Shown here piece by piece: positions 45,387 through 54,867 of a stretch of DNA of 64,000 nucleotides. The translations under genes and the position numbers were made by a program. Every line of letters starts with the position of its first letter. Within the stretch, counting starts at the first letter, position 1. Source of the DNA: Marvania coccoides (taxonomy: Eukaryota > Chlorophyta > Trebouxiophyceae > Chlorellales > Chlorellaceae); contig OY978103.1 of assembly GCA_963854735.1 (NCBI GenBank), forward strand, positions 186,001 through 250,000, in the 5' to 3' direction. The notes below the pieces were generated by a model. The model had not been told where the DNA came from. It was given only the letters and a program-made list of their open reading frames with translations, and did not search any database.

Positions 45387-48300
45387 ACATACATACATAC
45401 ATTACAGGTTTAAAGTCCGCACAAAGAAGCAGCTAAGGCAACATAGCAGACTGGCACCGAAGTGCAAGCAGAAATAATAATAATAAATTGATGAATGAAA
45501 ATGAGAATAAAGAAAGACCAAAGAAAAACCAACCGCTAAAAGAAAAAGAGAAAAGAATAACAAAGGAAAAGAAAAGAAAAGCTTATATCCAACCACGCAG
45601 CTTCTCGTACTCGCCAGCGTCATGGCTGGCTTTAATGAAAGAAGCAACCTGCTTCGGAGCTTGCTGCAGAAACTGAAAAAGATTCAAAGGAGAAAAAGGG
45701 GAAGACGAAGAAGAAGATGGCGCGTCAGGGAATAAAGATGGGTAGGATGCCCGCATTGCTACCAACGAAGGGCATGTGCAATGAAACACCATGTGCTCTT
45801 CGTCCTCGCAAGAACCAGAAGCACACAAGCGGCATGTCCGATGCGAATGCGGCCGCCCAATGTAGCGCCCCGTCTCCACCCCAAGATGATGAGAGCTGCA
45901 GCGGAATCTTGCCAAAGAGACCCGCCGCGGAACCGAAAGGACAGAAGAAAGGTACGGCTGCAAAATATAAGAACTCATTGTGGTATCACCGCCTCGTATT
46001 GTTGCCTTGTAAAAGTCAGTTTTCGTCCCCGATTGTTGACGGTAATAATCCATGTAGCGTTGGCGCATGGCCGCCTCTGCCAGCCTGGGGTCGTCCAGGT
46101 CGTCGCTCCCCGCGGGCACCACGCCGCTTTCCGCCACACCGCTTTCCAGACCTAAAGCGTCGATCAGGCACAGCACTTGCGCCGCCCAACAGCGCTGCGA
46201 AGATGAGTTTTGCAGCGCCAGCGCAAGGTTGTCCCGAAATGCTGCCTTGAGCGTCACCCTGGTGTCAGGCAAGGTGTGGAGTCGCTCCCAGTACCTATAG
46301 ATACGTTTCGCCCAAGCGCACGCCAAGGGGAAGCGACCAAATTCCCCCAGTGTGACCACGTTGGCCGTGCCTTTGCGTACTCCCAACACACGCCGCAAGA
46401 AGGCTCGGTAGAATATCTCGCACTTGTCGTTGCCGTCACCGCCCACCGCAGCTGCCACCTGGGCTGGCCCCCAGGTCTCTACTCCGTATCCCAATGTTGG
46501 GATCACCACCGCATTAAAGAATTCGCCAAGAAGTCGTGCCGATGTGATCCCCAGCTGTGCGCACCGCCGCCACATCACTGCCAGCGCCCCCCTCGCTGTT
46601 TTCAGCCGTGCCGCCGCTGCCACAGCACCAAAATCCCTTCCAGTCGTAAATATCACGCCTAAATATTTGAACTCTGCCACCTCCTCCAGCTGCACCCCCC
46701 TGTAGGTGACCCGAACGCTGCTTGGCCCGCTGCCACCCCCCAGCGACATCACCTTTGTCTTTGCCAGGCTCAGGGTGAGGTCCCACTCCGCTGCGTATTC
46801 CGAAAGTGCCGCCAGCTGCACTTGTAGCCCCTCGATGCTCTTGGCCACCAGCGCCAGATCATCTGCATGGAGGAGAGGGGGGATGGTGGTGTTGCTTAAA
46901 GTTGGCAGATTTGCAGAGTCTCCTTGGCGTAAAATGGCATAGGGCAGATCATCAATGTAGAAACCAAACAGGTCACAGCTGGCAGGGTCTCCCTGCTTCA
47001 GCCCCAAAGTGGACAGGAATGGGGCTGAAAGACCCTCCAAAGTTTTAACCGAAATAGGGACGTTAGCGTATTGGGTTTTTAGAGCATCAAGCATGAATCC
47101 AGTGACGCCCCTAGCCTGTAGTTTAGCCCAGAGTTTATCGCGCGGCACGGTATCATATGCCTTTTTGAAATCTACGAAAGCAACGTAAAGTGGTGAATCA
47201 TCAGCCTGGTGGCGTTCAATCAATGCACGCAGGGTAAAAATGCTATCCTCAGTCCTATGGTCACGCCGAAATCCAGTTTGAGTGTCAGTGCGCAAATTAT
47301 TGTCCTCTCCCCAAGCGCCGAGGCGCCTTGTCAAACAAGTCATGTAAAGTTTATCTAAAATGCTACAAACGGTGATGCTACGGTGGTCGTTGAGCGTAGT
47401 GGTGCCCGCCCGCGGCTTGGGAACCATGGTAATCACACCCAGCGCCATGTCAAAAGGCATGGTTTTGGTTCGCACCACCGCGTTAAACAGCGCAGCCAGC
47501 GTGGGAGCCAGCTCAGCTGCAGCCACCTTGAGATGCGGCAGGTCCAAACTGCCCGCCACCGCCTTGTTATTCTTCAGCCGCATGATGCCTGCATGGACCT
47601 CTTCCTCCGTGAATTCCTGGTTCAAGACTTCGCCGTCGCCGCACAATGCCGCCAGCAGCGTGGGGATGGGGATCGCCCCCTCACCATCGCCCACGTGGTG
47701 GTCTCCGCCGTGCAGCTGCTCGCAGTATTCGGTTAGCTCCACCGCCGAATGTTGCGCCGGCGCCGCGTCGCCGCTCTTATATTTCTTCCACACGGCCCGG
47801 GGGTTGCTGCGCCAGTCCGCCAGCACCTCTTGCTGTGTCACGGCTTTATCCTTCTTCTCCAGCGCGCGTTTAAGGCTGGTAATTTGGCGGTCCAGAGCTC
47901 GCACCAAGGCTCCGTTCCCCTGCCGCCTAGCTTGCCGCCGCCGCTGCACCAAAGTTTTCAGCTGCGGGTCCCTGCCAATACGCCGCCGAGCTGCTTCGCG
48001 CGTATCCATGCGCTGGTGCCTTCCAATGACCACTTTTGTGGCCCCAGCGGCGGCAAGGCCCTCCTCGATGACTCCTGTTATCGCTGCCAGGGCTGCCTCC
48101 ACGCCTATACCGTCCGTCGCTGCATCCGCCGCTGCCGCCGCGGCCAGAAGTAGCTGGGGACGTTCTTGAAAAAATGTGACGTAGTCGTTGATTTGGCCAC
48201 TCGTGAGCAAAAATGTATTGCTTGGAGGGAGCAAGGGAATTGAGTTAGTAGGGGCGGTTGTGTGAGTAGGTCGTACCTGATAGAAATCATGGAGGCTGAG

Positions 48301-48831
48301 CCTGAGGGGGCAGTGGTCCAGCCTCTCGTGCGGTGGGGGTCCCTCTATCTCGATGCTAGCCTTGGAAAGGAGGTCTTGGTCAAGTAAAATATAGTCCGTG
48401 GTAGATTTTTGGTTACGTGAATTCCAGAAAGTAAAGTTACCAGAGGTGTCGCCGGCGACTCTACCGTTGGCGATGAAGATTTCGGCAATGGCCTCCTCCA
48501 TGCCTAAAATCCATTTCCCCATCTCGTTTAGCGGCCGCGCAACATCTTCATTCCGCCGCTGCGCCGACGCTCCGGTGTGCGCGTTAAAGTCACCAGCGAC
48601 GATTACGTTGCCCATTCCACTCGCTTGGGCAACCTGTTGTTCCAAGCAAAAGCATGCGTCAGTCATGTCAGGGTCATTTGGTTTAAAATAGCAGGCGGCA
48701 ATAAACAAATCCTGGGGCAGTCCGGCCTCTTTATCAAATCGGAGCCAAGAAAATTGGCCACCGTGGTAGTGTTCCTCTGGCCAAGGGGTGGCAAATGATT
48801 CCAGGTCCAGAGAAACGTAGACCGCCACTCC
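45387..48831 (-). mobile_element. LINE retrotransposon, 5'-truncated, inserted in an exon
   Basis: The element runs on the minus strand from the truncated endonuclease at 48831 to a 3' tail of (ATGT)n at about 45387-45405. The 4-base CCAT (ATGG on the minus strand) flanks both ends at 45383-45386 and 48832-48835, consistent with a target-site duplication. Removing the element and one CCAT joins RAARAM to ETALKGADA in frame, so it landed in coding sequence. The 3' UTR (45406-45582) is A-rich on the plus strand and is shared with the fragment at 49585-49761. Confidence 0.88.
45583..48828 (-). CDS. LINE ORF2: endonuclease-reverse transcriptase
   Basis: An uninterrupted frame of 1081 residues. 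The N-terminal part is an AP-like endonuclease missing its first strands (GVAVYVSLDLE, VIVAGDFNAHTG, STTDYILLDQ, LDHCPLRL). The reverse transcriptase follows with GVITMVPKP, TGFRRDHRTEDSIF, VDFKKAYDTVPRDKLW, LGLKQGDPASCDLFGFYI and LLHADDLALVAKS, where HADD replaces the usual YADD. The C terminus has the zinc-knuckle-like CRLCASGSCEDEEHMVFHC. The arrangement fits L1-like elements of green algae. The lack of stops suggests a fairly recent insertion, but truncation of the endonuclease makes it defective. It encodes mobility functions only. Confidence 0.93.
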   Translation of the reverse strand: MAVYVSLDLESFATPWPEEHYHGGQFSWLRFDKEAGLPQDLFIAACYFKPNDPDMTDACFCLEQQVAQASGMGNVIVAGDFNAHTGASAQRRNEDVARPLNEMGKWILGMEEAIAEIFIANGRVAGDTSGNFTFWNSRNQKSTTDYILLDQDLLSKASIEIEGPPPHERLDHCPLRLSLHDFYQVRPTHTTAPTNSIPLLPPSNTFLLTSGQINDYVTFFQERPQLLLAAAAAADAATDGIGVEAALAAITGVIEEGLAAAGATKVVIGRHQRMDTREAARRRIGRDPQLKTLVQRRRQARRQGNGALVRALDRQITSLKRALEKKDKAVTQQEVLADWRSNPRAVWKKYKSGDAAPAQHSAVELTEYCEQLHGGDHHVGDGEGAIPIPTLLAALCGDGEVLNQEFTEEEVHAGIMRLKNNKAVAGSLDLPHLKVAAAELAPTLAALFNAVVRTKTMPFDMALGVITMVPKPRAGTTTLNDHRSITVCSILDKLYMTCLTRRLGAWGEDNNLRTDTQTGFRRDHRTEDSIFTLRALIERHQADDSPLYVAFVDFKKAYDTVPRDKLWAKLQARGVTGFMLDALKTQYANVPISVKTLEGLSAPFLSTLGLKQGDPASCDLFGFYIDDLPYAILRQGDSANLPTLSNTTIPPLLHADDLALVAKSIEGLQVQLAALSEYAAEWDLTLSLAKTKVMSLGGGSGPSSVRVTYRGVQLEEVAEFKYLGVIFTTGRDFGAVAAAARLKTARGALAVMWRRCAQLGITSARLLGEFFNAVVIPTLGYGVETWGPAQVAAAVGGDGNDKCEIFYRAFLRRVLGVRKGTANVVTLGEFGRFPLACAWAKRIYRYWERLHTLPDTRVTLKAAFRDNLALALQNSSSQRCWAAQVLCLIDALGLESGVAESGVVPAGSDDLDDPRLAEAAMRQRYMDYYRQQSGTKTDFYKATIRGGDTTMSSYILQPYLSSVLSVPRRVSLARFRCSSHHLGVETGRYIGRPHSHRTCRLCASGSCEDEEHMVFHCTCPSLVAMRASYPSLFPDAPSSSSSSPFSPLNLFQFLQQAPKQVASFIKASHDAGEYEKLRGWI

Positions 48832-49249
48832 CCATCGCTCTCGCCGCTCTTATCATCAAAGCAACGCCGGTATCGTCCGCCATGGCGGCCCAGCAATGCG
48901 CAAAATCTTGGTAGGCCTTCGCAAGGCCGCCGAATGCCTCGAAATACTTCAGAGGGGGCGCCACCTCGGCTGCGGTTACAGAGATTCGCCTGGCGAAGAT
49001 GGCGATGCGCAAAGACATCAACGCCACGCTCGCTGCGGGCACCCAGGCAGGCCGTGGGCCAGCCATAACGTAAGGACCTTTACTGGGAGCACGCATCATG
49101 AGTTTTTTGGCGATGCTCTCCATCAATTTGACGGCCTTTGGCGTGGTCAGCATCAGCAAGCTTGAGGTGGTTTTGCAGCGCGCCAGACTCGTCTGCTCTG
49201 TAAGTTCCAGCAGCCTTTCAGCCGACACTGCGAAATTGTCTCCCACGAT

Positions 49250-49584
49250 TCAAATTTTGGGTGCGCATGAAACTCTGGCCCAAAATCGTCAAATCGCGGC
49301 GCAATTGCCACGAGGAAAGCCGCCGAGTGTCCTCTTGCAGATTTGCGAACCATTACTTGGCGTCAAGGTCAAGCATCTCAATATTTCCCTAAAACGCCAG
49401 GAAGAGCTCGCCGTAGGCCAGCAGCAGAGTCTCATCGGGAGATGCCACCTTTCCTGCATTTTTTTTATTATATTCAATCTTTCTGTAAAACTTGATATGT
49501 CTGGCAGTAATATAATAACACATACCTTGGAAGCTGTCTCCCATGCTTTTGTTGATGGTCAAAAGGGCGTGCACAGGGTGTCAT
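49250..49584. other. Part of the decayed host gene between the two LINE copies
   Basis: It contains the GKVASPDETLLLAYGELFL exon (about 49465-49405), an intron at about 49545-49466 and a non-coding stretch to TTTCGCAG near 49232. See the host pseudogene entry. Confidence 0.45.
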
Positions 49585-49761
49585 TCATGCATGCATACAT
49601 ACATTACAGGGTTTAAAGTCCGCACAAAAGGGCAATTAAAGCCCCGTAGCAGACTGGCACCGAAGTGCAAGCAGAAATAATAAATTGAAAATAATCTTGA
49701 AATGATAGTATAGAAAAGAAAACCCAACCGCAAAAAGAAACAGCGAATACTAAGAAAAAGA
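49585..49761 (-). mobile_element. LINE fragment, severely 5'-truncated second copy
   Basis: ACATACATTACAGG, TTTAAAGTCCGCACAAA and AGCAGACTGGCACCGAAGTG match the 3' end of the larger LINE at 45391-45480. The match fades into A-rich UTR at about 49740. TCAT (ATGA on the minus strand) occurs at 49581-49584 and 49762-49765 as a likely 4-base target duplication. Only about 177 bp were copied. Confidence 0.8.
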
Positions 49762-50031
49762 TCATCGGACAGTCTGGTCTGGCGAAGCACCGAGAGCTAT
49801 GAAACCGCCAAACGAATCGACGCACATTACGGCGAAGAATGTAGTTTGAATGAAGAGATGCAGTGTTTCGTAGTACATCGGTCCGGTGTACTGGTTGCAA
49901 AGAGCCTGCAAGGTTTCGCCTGGGTGGTTGAGAGCTTCCTGGTGCTGAGGGTCCACCACGCTGATAGCTAGGTAATGGTGGCCGGATTCAGCGTAAATTC
50001 AAAAAATAATTCCCCCATGCAAAAGCAGAAT

Positions 50032-50062
50032 GAGACTAATATCCTCGGTGCTTGGTGGGCAT
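50032..50062 (-). repeat. 31-nt intronic motif, copy 2
   Basis: GAGACTAATATCCTCGG followed by TGCTTGGTGGGCAT matches the ABCC intron copy at 27608-27639 except for one base gap. It is in the same orientation and upstream of the host gene's exon at about 49949. Confidence 0.75.
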
Positions 50063-50197
50063 ATGAAAAAAAAGCACGCATGATGACGGCACGGCCTTTG
50101 GTGAATGAGTTTTTACAGCATAATACGAAAACAACAACACAAAAATGAGGGTAGAAAATCAATCAACCAATCAAATCGGATCAAATTCAAATTCTTC

Positions 50198-51631
50198 TCA
50201 CGTCGACTCCAACTGCTGCATGGATTCAGCGAGCGGCTGCTTCTTGTACCCCAGCACCGGAGTCAGCACCTCCTTTCCACCGCTGTAGAATCGGAACGCA
50301 GGCAGCGCCTTCACCCCCAGCTCAGCCACCAGGCCCTCGACCTGCAAAAGAACAGAAACGATTTTAAATTATTTTTAAATTTATTTATACGCTCCATTCA
50401 ACAAGGGGTTATGCATTCAACAAGGGGAATCTCTCATAAATAAATTGAATTACAATTCTCACCTCAGGGGCGGTGGTGTCCACCGACACCATGGTCACTC
50501 CAGTGTGCTTTTTGGCCAGCTCCTCCGCAAACGGCTTCAGCTGCTTGCACTTGCCGCACCAGGGGGCGAAAAACTTGACCGCCACCTTCCCCCCGCTCGC
50601 CACCAGCTCCTCAAACTCCGGCTTGGAGCGCACCGGCTTCAGCACGGTCTCCTCGTCAGCAGCGTCCTCGGCCAGCGACGCCTCTGCGCTCTGGAAGTAG
50701 TCCAAGCTCTTCTCAGGATCTGCCACCATGGTCTTGTCCCCGGGCTTCCACCCGGCGGGGCACACTTCGCCGTGCTCTGCCACGTACTGGATTGCCTGCA
50801 GCGTGCGCAGCGCCTCGTCAACGTTGCGTCCCACAGGGAAGTTGTTGATGGTGGCGTGCTCCACCACGCCCTCGGGATTGATGATGTACAGCCCGCGCAA
50901 CGCGATGCCGGCGTCGCGCTTGAGCACGCCGTATCTTGCCGCAATCTCCTTGGTGACGTCGGCCAGGATGGGGATCTGCATGTAGCCCAGACCGCCGCGC
51001 TTGCGAGGGGTCTTGATCCACGCCAGGTGCACCTCCGGGGTGTCGGTGGACGCGGCAATCAGCTGGCAGCCCAGCGCCTCAAACTCCTTGGCACGGTCGC
51101 TGAAGGCGATGATCTCGGTGGGGCACACAAAGGTGAAGTCTTTGGGGTACCAGAACAGGATGACGTACCTATGAGTGAGTAGAATAAAATACGGGTTAGT
51201 GAGAGTCGAAAAAACTGAGCAGAGTTAATTTTAAAAAGTTAATTATAAGCAGCTCTCTCTCTGTCTTGCTAATGACCCAAAACTCACTTTCCCTTGTAGT
51301 CGCTGAGCTTGACCTCGGCGATGTCGCCGTCCACCACGGCAGGGGCCTCAAAGTCGGGCGCCAGGGCCCCAATTTCGAGCTCAGAGTCGGGGTAAAGAAT
51401 GGTGTTCCACGAAGAGTCGGTGGACATGTGGCGTGGCGCTCCAGGAGGTGAAACGGCGCCCGCAGCGAAGCTAGTGCTGGGGGCGGCGTCAACGGCACGC
51501 CCAGTGAGCCTGGCGACGGTCTGCGATGATGGCAGAGCGGTGATGCTCAGGCAACGGGCCTGTGAATGGGTAGAAGCCCAACTATCGGTGGCCGCCCCGC
51601 GGGCGAGGAGGCGGATGATCTGGCGCCGCAT
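50198..51631 (-). CDS. 2-Cys peroxiredoxin fused to a C-terminal thioredoxin domain, mitochondrial-type leader
   Basis: Exons 51631-51288, 51168-50463 and 50341-50198 join in frame to 397 residues. The leader ([12 protein letters not shown], about 70 residues, basic and Ser/Ala-rich) suggests mitochondria. Residues about 85-280 are a typical 2-Cys peroxiredoxin. [10 protein letters not shown] holds the peroxidatic Cys and [11 protein letters not shown] the resolving Cys. The GGLG ([12 protein letters not shown]) and YF (SLDYF) motifs linked to over-oxidation are present. After an acidic Ala-rich linker of about 20 residues comes a thioredoxin fold: [20 protein letters not shown] with the WCGKC active site, and the cis-Pro loop [13 protein letters not shown] in the last exon. 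Exon 2 encodes peroxidase and redox motif without a break, so the fusion is not an artefact of joining exons. I infer a peroxidase carrying its own reductant domain. Confidence 0.93.
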
Positions 51632-52207
51632 CAGGACACGAGATTTGATATAAAAAAAAGAGCTTCCAAGGAAGGCTTATGAAATCAGTTTAATCTGAGG
51701 AGGTGATCTCGTAGTTTCGCGGCCTGGCGCAACAGAAACCCAAAGGTTGAGCCACAGAGCTTTCTCGCAATGGGTTGAAATTGACAAAGCAGATATAATA
51801 AGAGGTTCTGCTGGATATTTTGAGGCGCAATGATGATCATGTAACTCTGAGAGTTACTCTCTCAACAAACATCACAGCGGTATTTTTCATCAAATTCATC
51901 CAACAAGGCAATCAAGGCTTGAGTGGTGACAACAGGAGGTAAGCACATTGTCATGATTCCCTGTGATCACGCAGCATTTTGTTCCGCAGTGTTCCAAAGC
52001 ATGGACCTCTGCTTTTATCCCGCTGCAATAGCAAAGATTTTTGCCTGATACTAGGTGGCTCTTGCTCTAGTTTTTGCCCTAGCCATAAAGGATCAGACGA
52101 ACAAATTTCGGTCCAAGACGAAGACCGTCGCCTGATTATACTGATACCCCCCCTTCTTGCTGTGCAGCTGGTATCTATCTTCGACTCGGCCCTTGAAAGA
52201 CTGAGGA
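51632..52207. other. Spacer between the Prx-Trx and acid phosphatase genes
   Basis: Divergent genes flank this 576-bp stretch. An open frame on the plus strand (51979-52281) overlaps the phosphatase start in another frame and shows no known features. Both promoters should be here. Confidence 0.45.
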
Positions 52208-53982
52208 ATGGGCCCTTGGCGTGGGTTTTTGGCTGCAGCAGCAGGGGCTGCAGGGGTAGCCGCATGGCCGCGCTCCGCTGAGGCGCATGCGGAGAAACCA
52301 CCCAATGCCGCTGCTCCCGAGAGCGAGGGCACCCTCAAGCTCGTGCAGGTGGTCTTCAGGTGAGCTGGTTTTGAACTTCATTGCTGAGTTGCATTGTCAT
52401 TCATTCTTCATTTTTTCCCCCTTGTCTGCTGAAGGCATGGAGCCCGCACGCCTCTTTCTGCCAACTACTGGCCTGAGCTCGTTGAGGCGTGGGACGTGTG
52501 CGGTCAGCTGTATGACCCAGTGCCGGTGGAGGTGGTGGACGAGAGCGGAGAGCCCAGGCCTGTGAACGTACATGATGCTCAACGTAAGAAAGAAGGAATG
52601 AGGGGGTGTAGCGAAGGGGGAGTGCGAATTTGGGATGGGTATTTTGGTCAGAATTCTTCCGAGAGGAAGGGGGCCCGATCCCTCTCGAAAAAGGGCCAAC
52701 TTTGACCAGGGTAGGGTTCATTTCAAATTCACGCCGTCTCTGACGAGAGCTTCAAATTCAATTTCCTCCAACTTGCAGAGGTGGCAACAAAGTTCAATGG
52801 CGGTTGCCACAAAGGCGAGCTGACTCGTGTGGGCCAGCATCAAGCGCGCACATTTGGGTGGGTTTCTAGATTTTGAGACGACGTCCTGTAGGTCAGCACG
52901 CATTATTCGCATTCAATACGTCTTAATTTGGTCTGCAGGAGGTGGCTGCGACAGCGGTACGTCGAGGACCTGGGCTTTTTGCCTGCAGAGTATGACGACA
53001 AGCTGCTCTACAGTCGCTCCACCAACTACAGCCGCACCATTGCAACCGTCACGGGGGTCTTGACTGGGCTTTTCCCAGGAACAGAACGTCACATCACAGT
53101 CAAGACAACCGAGGAAATGGATGAGATTCTGTTCGGCAACCCTGACAGCTGCATGCGGCTGCGGTCCATCATCAAGCGCACAGCCGATCTACTCAGCTCA
53201 GGGCCGCTGTCGCCGCCTGTTGAAGAGCTGCAAAAGCAGGTGCAGGCCATTTTAATTTTGCCCCAGGATGCTCGCGTTCGGTTTTTGGACCTCCATGACG
53301 CCATGACGACGATGGCGACGCACGGAAAGACCATCCCAGCCGCGTTTTCACAAGAGCCGGAGCTTTTGGAGAAGATCGAACAGCAAGCTGTGGAGCGTTT
53401 CATGAAGTTTGTGGTCGGCACGCCAGGCGACAAGGGCACCCAGGAGGTTTTGCGGTTGGGCATGGGGCGCTTGATGCACCTGTTGCTGCAGCGCATGGAG
53501 GAGTCGGCAAAAACGACGGAACAGGGGATAGCAGGGCAGAAAATGTTTCTTTACAGCGGGCACGATTCCACCATCATGCCGCTGCTTGCAGCTCTGGGCC
53601 AAGATGTTGACCACTGGGTGAGGAATTAATTAGCTATGTATTTTATCGGGAAATTAAAAATGGGTTTCTTGTCTAATTAGCGTCTTTCTCACCTGCTCCC
53701 TCTCTGCAGCCCGTCTACCTGTCCAATTTGGTGTTTGAGCTGTGGGAGCGCCCCAACGGTCAGCACCACGTCAAAGTCCTGTACAACAGAGAGGACCTCC
53801 GGCTGTCGTGTGGAGGAGCTGAAGGATGCAAGTTGGAGTCGCTGAAGGAGCAGGTGCTCAAACCATTCCTCATCACCCAGGGCGAGCGGGAAGCGGAGTG
53901 CCTGGTCCATTTCAGCCACGATTTGCCTGCTGGAGAGCACGTTAAAGAGGTCGGCGTGGGAAGCTCTGTGATCGAAGCCTAA
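52208..53982 (+). CDS. Histidine acid phosphatase, ACP6-like (lysophosphatidic acid phosphatase type)
   Basis: Exons 52208-52359, 52435-52583, 52779-52857, 52939-53617 and 53710-53982 join in frame to 443 residues. The first 25 residues (WRGFLAAAAGAAGVAAWP) form a possible signal anchor or organelle leader. The catalytic motif RHGARTPL is created by the first splice. GGCHKGELTRVGQHQ and YSRSTNYSRTIATV are typical of the branch. The second catalytic motif YSGHDSTIMPLLAALG supplies the His-Asp pair. The gene resembles human ACP6, which removes phosphate from lysophosphatidic acid. The related inositol pyrophosphate kinases (VIP1) share the phosphatase fold but would have an N-terminal kinase, absent here. 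Substrate is inferred only. Confidence 0.9.
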
Positions 53983-54325
53983 ATCTGTTGGTTTTGTTTC
54001 GATTTTTGGAGGCATTTACATCGGAGCAAAGGTAAATTGTATGGACATACTTTTGCAAAATACTTTTGCATAATATTTTTGGCTTGTTCTATTTGTAAAT
54101 TCCCAGGGCCATCCCGCCGCCCTTGGGAGATTGAAAAGGCGCACTCCCCCAAGGGCAGATCGAGTGTCAGAGTTTCTGGCCAGGCGTTGGAGCTTTCTGA
54201 GCTGGGGTAGTATATTCGAGTGAGGGTGACTGTAAACCTGTAAACCTGTAACTAACCAATATAGTTGCCCAAGTTTTTACAGCTTTACACTATTACGTAG
54301 GTTTCAAGGTTTCAAGGTTTTTCAA
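53983..54325. other. Gene-free spacer
   Basis: 3' flank of the phosphatase, with short direct repeats such as CTGTAAACCTGTAAACCTGTAA at 54230-54252. No gene is supported. Confidence 0.5.
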
Positions 54326-54480
54326 ATGGTTTAACGTCCACTACCGTGGTCACTCCTATAGAGATCCGCAAGCCGACGTGCCACAAACCTCGCCACATTA
54401 AGGCGGAGCCACCCTTCTCCGTCGGATCAACCTCAGTTCTAGGCTCTGGCCCCTGCCCCCGAGTCCCCGACGGCCCGAAC
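54326..54480 (+). repeat. Dispersed repeat, copy C
   Basis: It holds GGTTTAACGTCCACTACCG, CCTATAGAGATCCGCAAG, CCGACGTGCCAC, AAGGCGGAG, GGATCAACCTCAG and CTCTGGCCCCTGCCCC in the same order as copy B and, for the first third, copy A. TCTACCGTGGTCACTC recurs at 54637-54652, hinting at a terminal or partial second copy. Confidence 0.75.
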
Positions 54481-54867
54481 GACACCAAACAGGTGCAGAG
54501 CAAATACAGGTGCATAACAGGCACAGGTGCATGCAGAAATGCAAGGCATGCAGGACGCTCCGGACGGCGAGAACGCGAACCGTCCGGTCTAGGTACACGC
54601 TTGGGCAATGCCGAGACGCACCCAGCACCCCTCTCTTCTACCGTGGTCACTCAACCCTGGCTGTTTGGGAAGTGATGCATCCAAAGTCGTAGTCAAGAGC
54701 GTGTACCAAGGCAAGCACGTGTGCCAAGGCAAGCAGGTGCGACAATAAATAATCCATGTAAGCATGATGCATGGCACCGTCCTCATCAGTCCAGTCTTGA
54801 CTCTCTCCGCCCAGCTCTTCCCGCCGCCGTCGCTGCCGCAGCCCATAAGTCTGGTTGTTGAAAATAA

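Larger units (their letters stand above)
45240..49949 (-). pseudogene. Decayed host gene split by two LINE insertions, identity unknown
   Basis: Protein-like segments follow one another on the minus strand. 49949-49766 reads VVDPQHQEALNHPGETLQAL to LGASPDQTVR. After LINE copy 2, HPVHALLTINKSMGDSFQ continues in the same frame, but with a TGA between. A GT-AG intron leads to GKVASPDETLLLAYGELFL, followed by an in-frame TAG. 49230-48832 reads LLELTEQTSLARCKTT to GVALMIRAARAM. After the large LINE, ETALKGADAMLREKFPALAK continues exactly in frame to a stop at 45240. Removing each LINE and one copy of its 4-base duplication restores the frame. The two stops suggest that the gene was already decaying or that I have missed short introns. 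I do not recognise the family. Confidence 0.6.

Noticed and set aside
45717..48169. Several plus-strand open frames over the LINE
   Set aside because: They are antisense shadows of the GC-rich reverse-transcriptase frame.
49390..49770. Altered genetic code, because of in-frame TGA and TAG in protein-like sequence
   Set aside because: TIC110 ends in TGA, EML in TAG and PSMD9 in TAA at the expected C termini. Pseudogene decay is simpler.
52208..53982. Inositol pyrophosphate kinase (VIP1/PPIP5K), which shares a histidine phosphatase domain
   Set aside because: No kinase domain precedes it. The start with a hydrophobic leader and the RHGARTPL position fit ACP6-like phosphatases.
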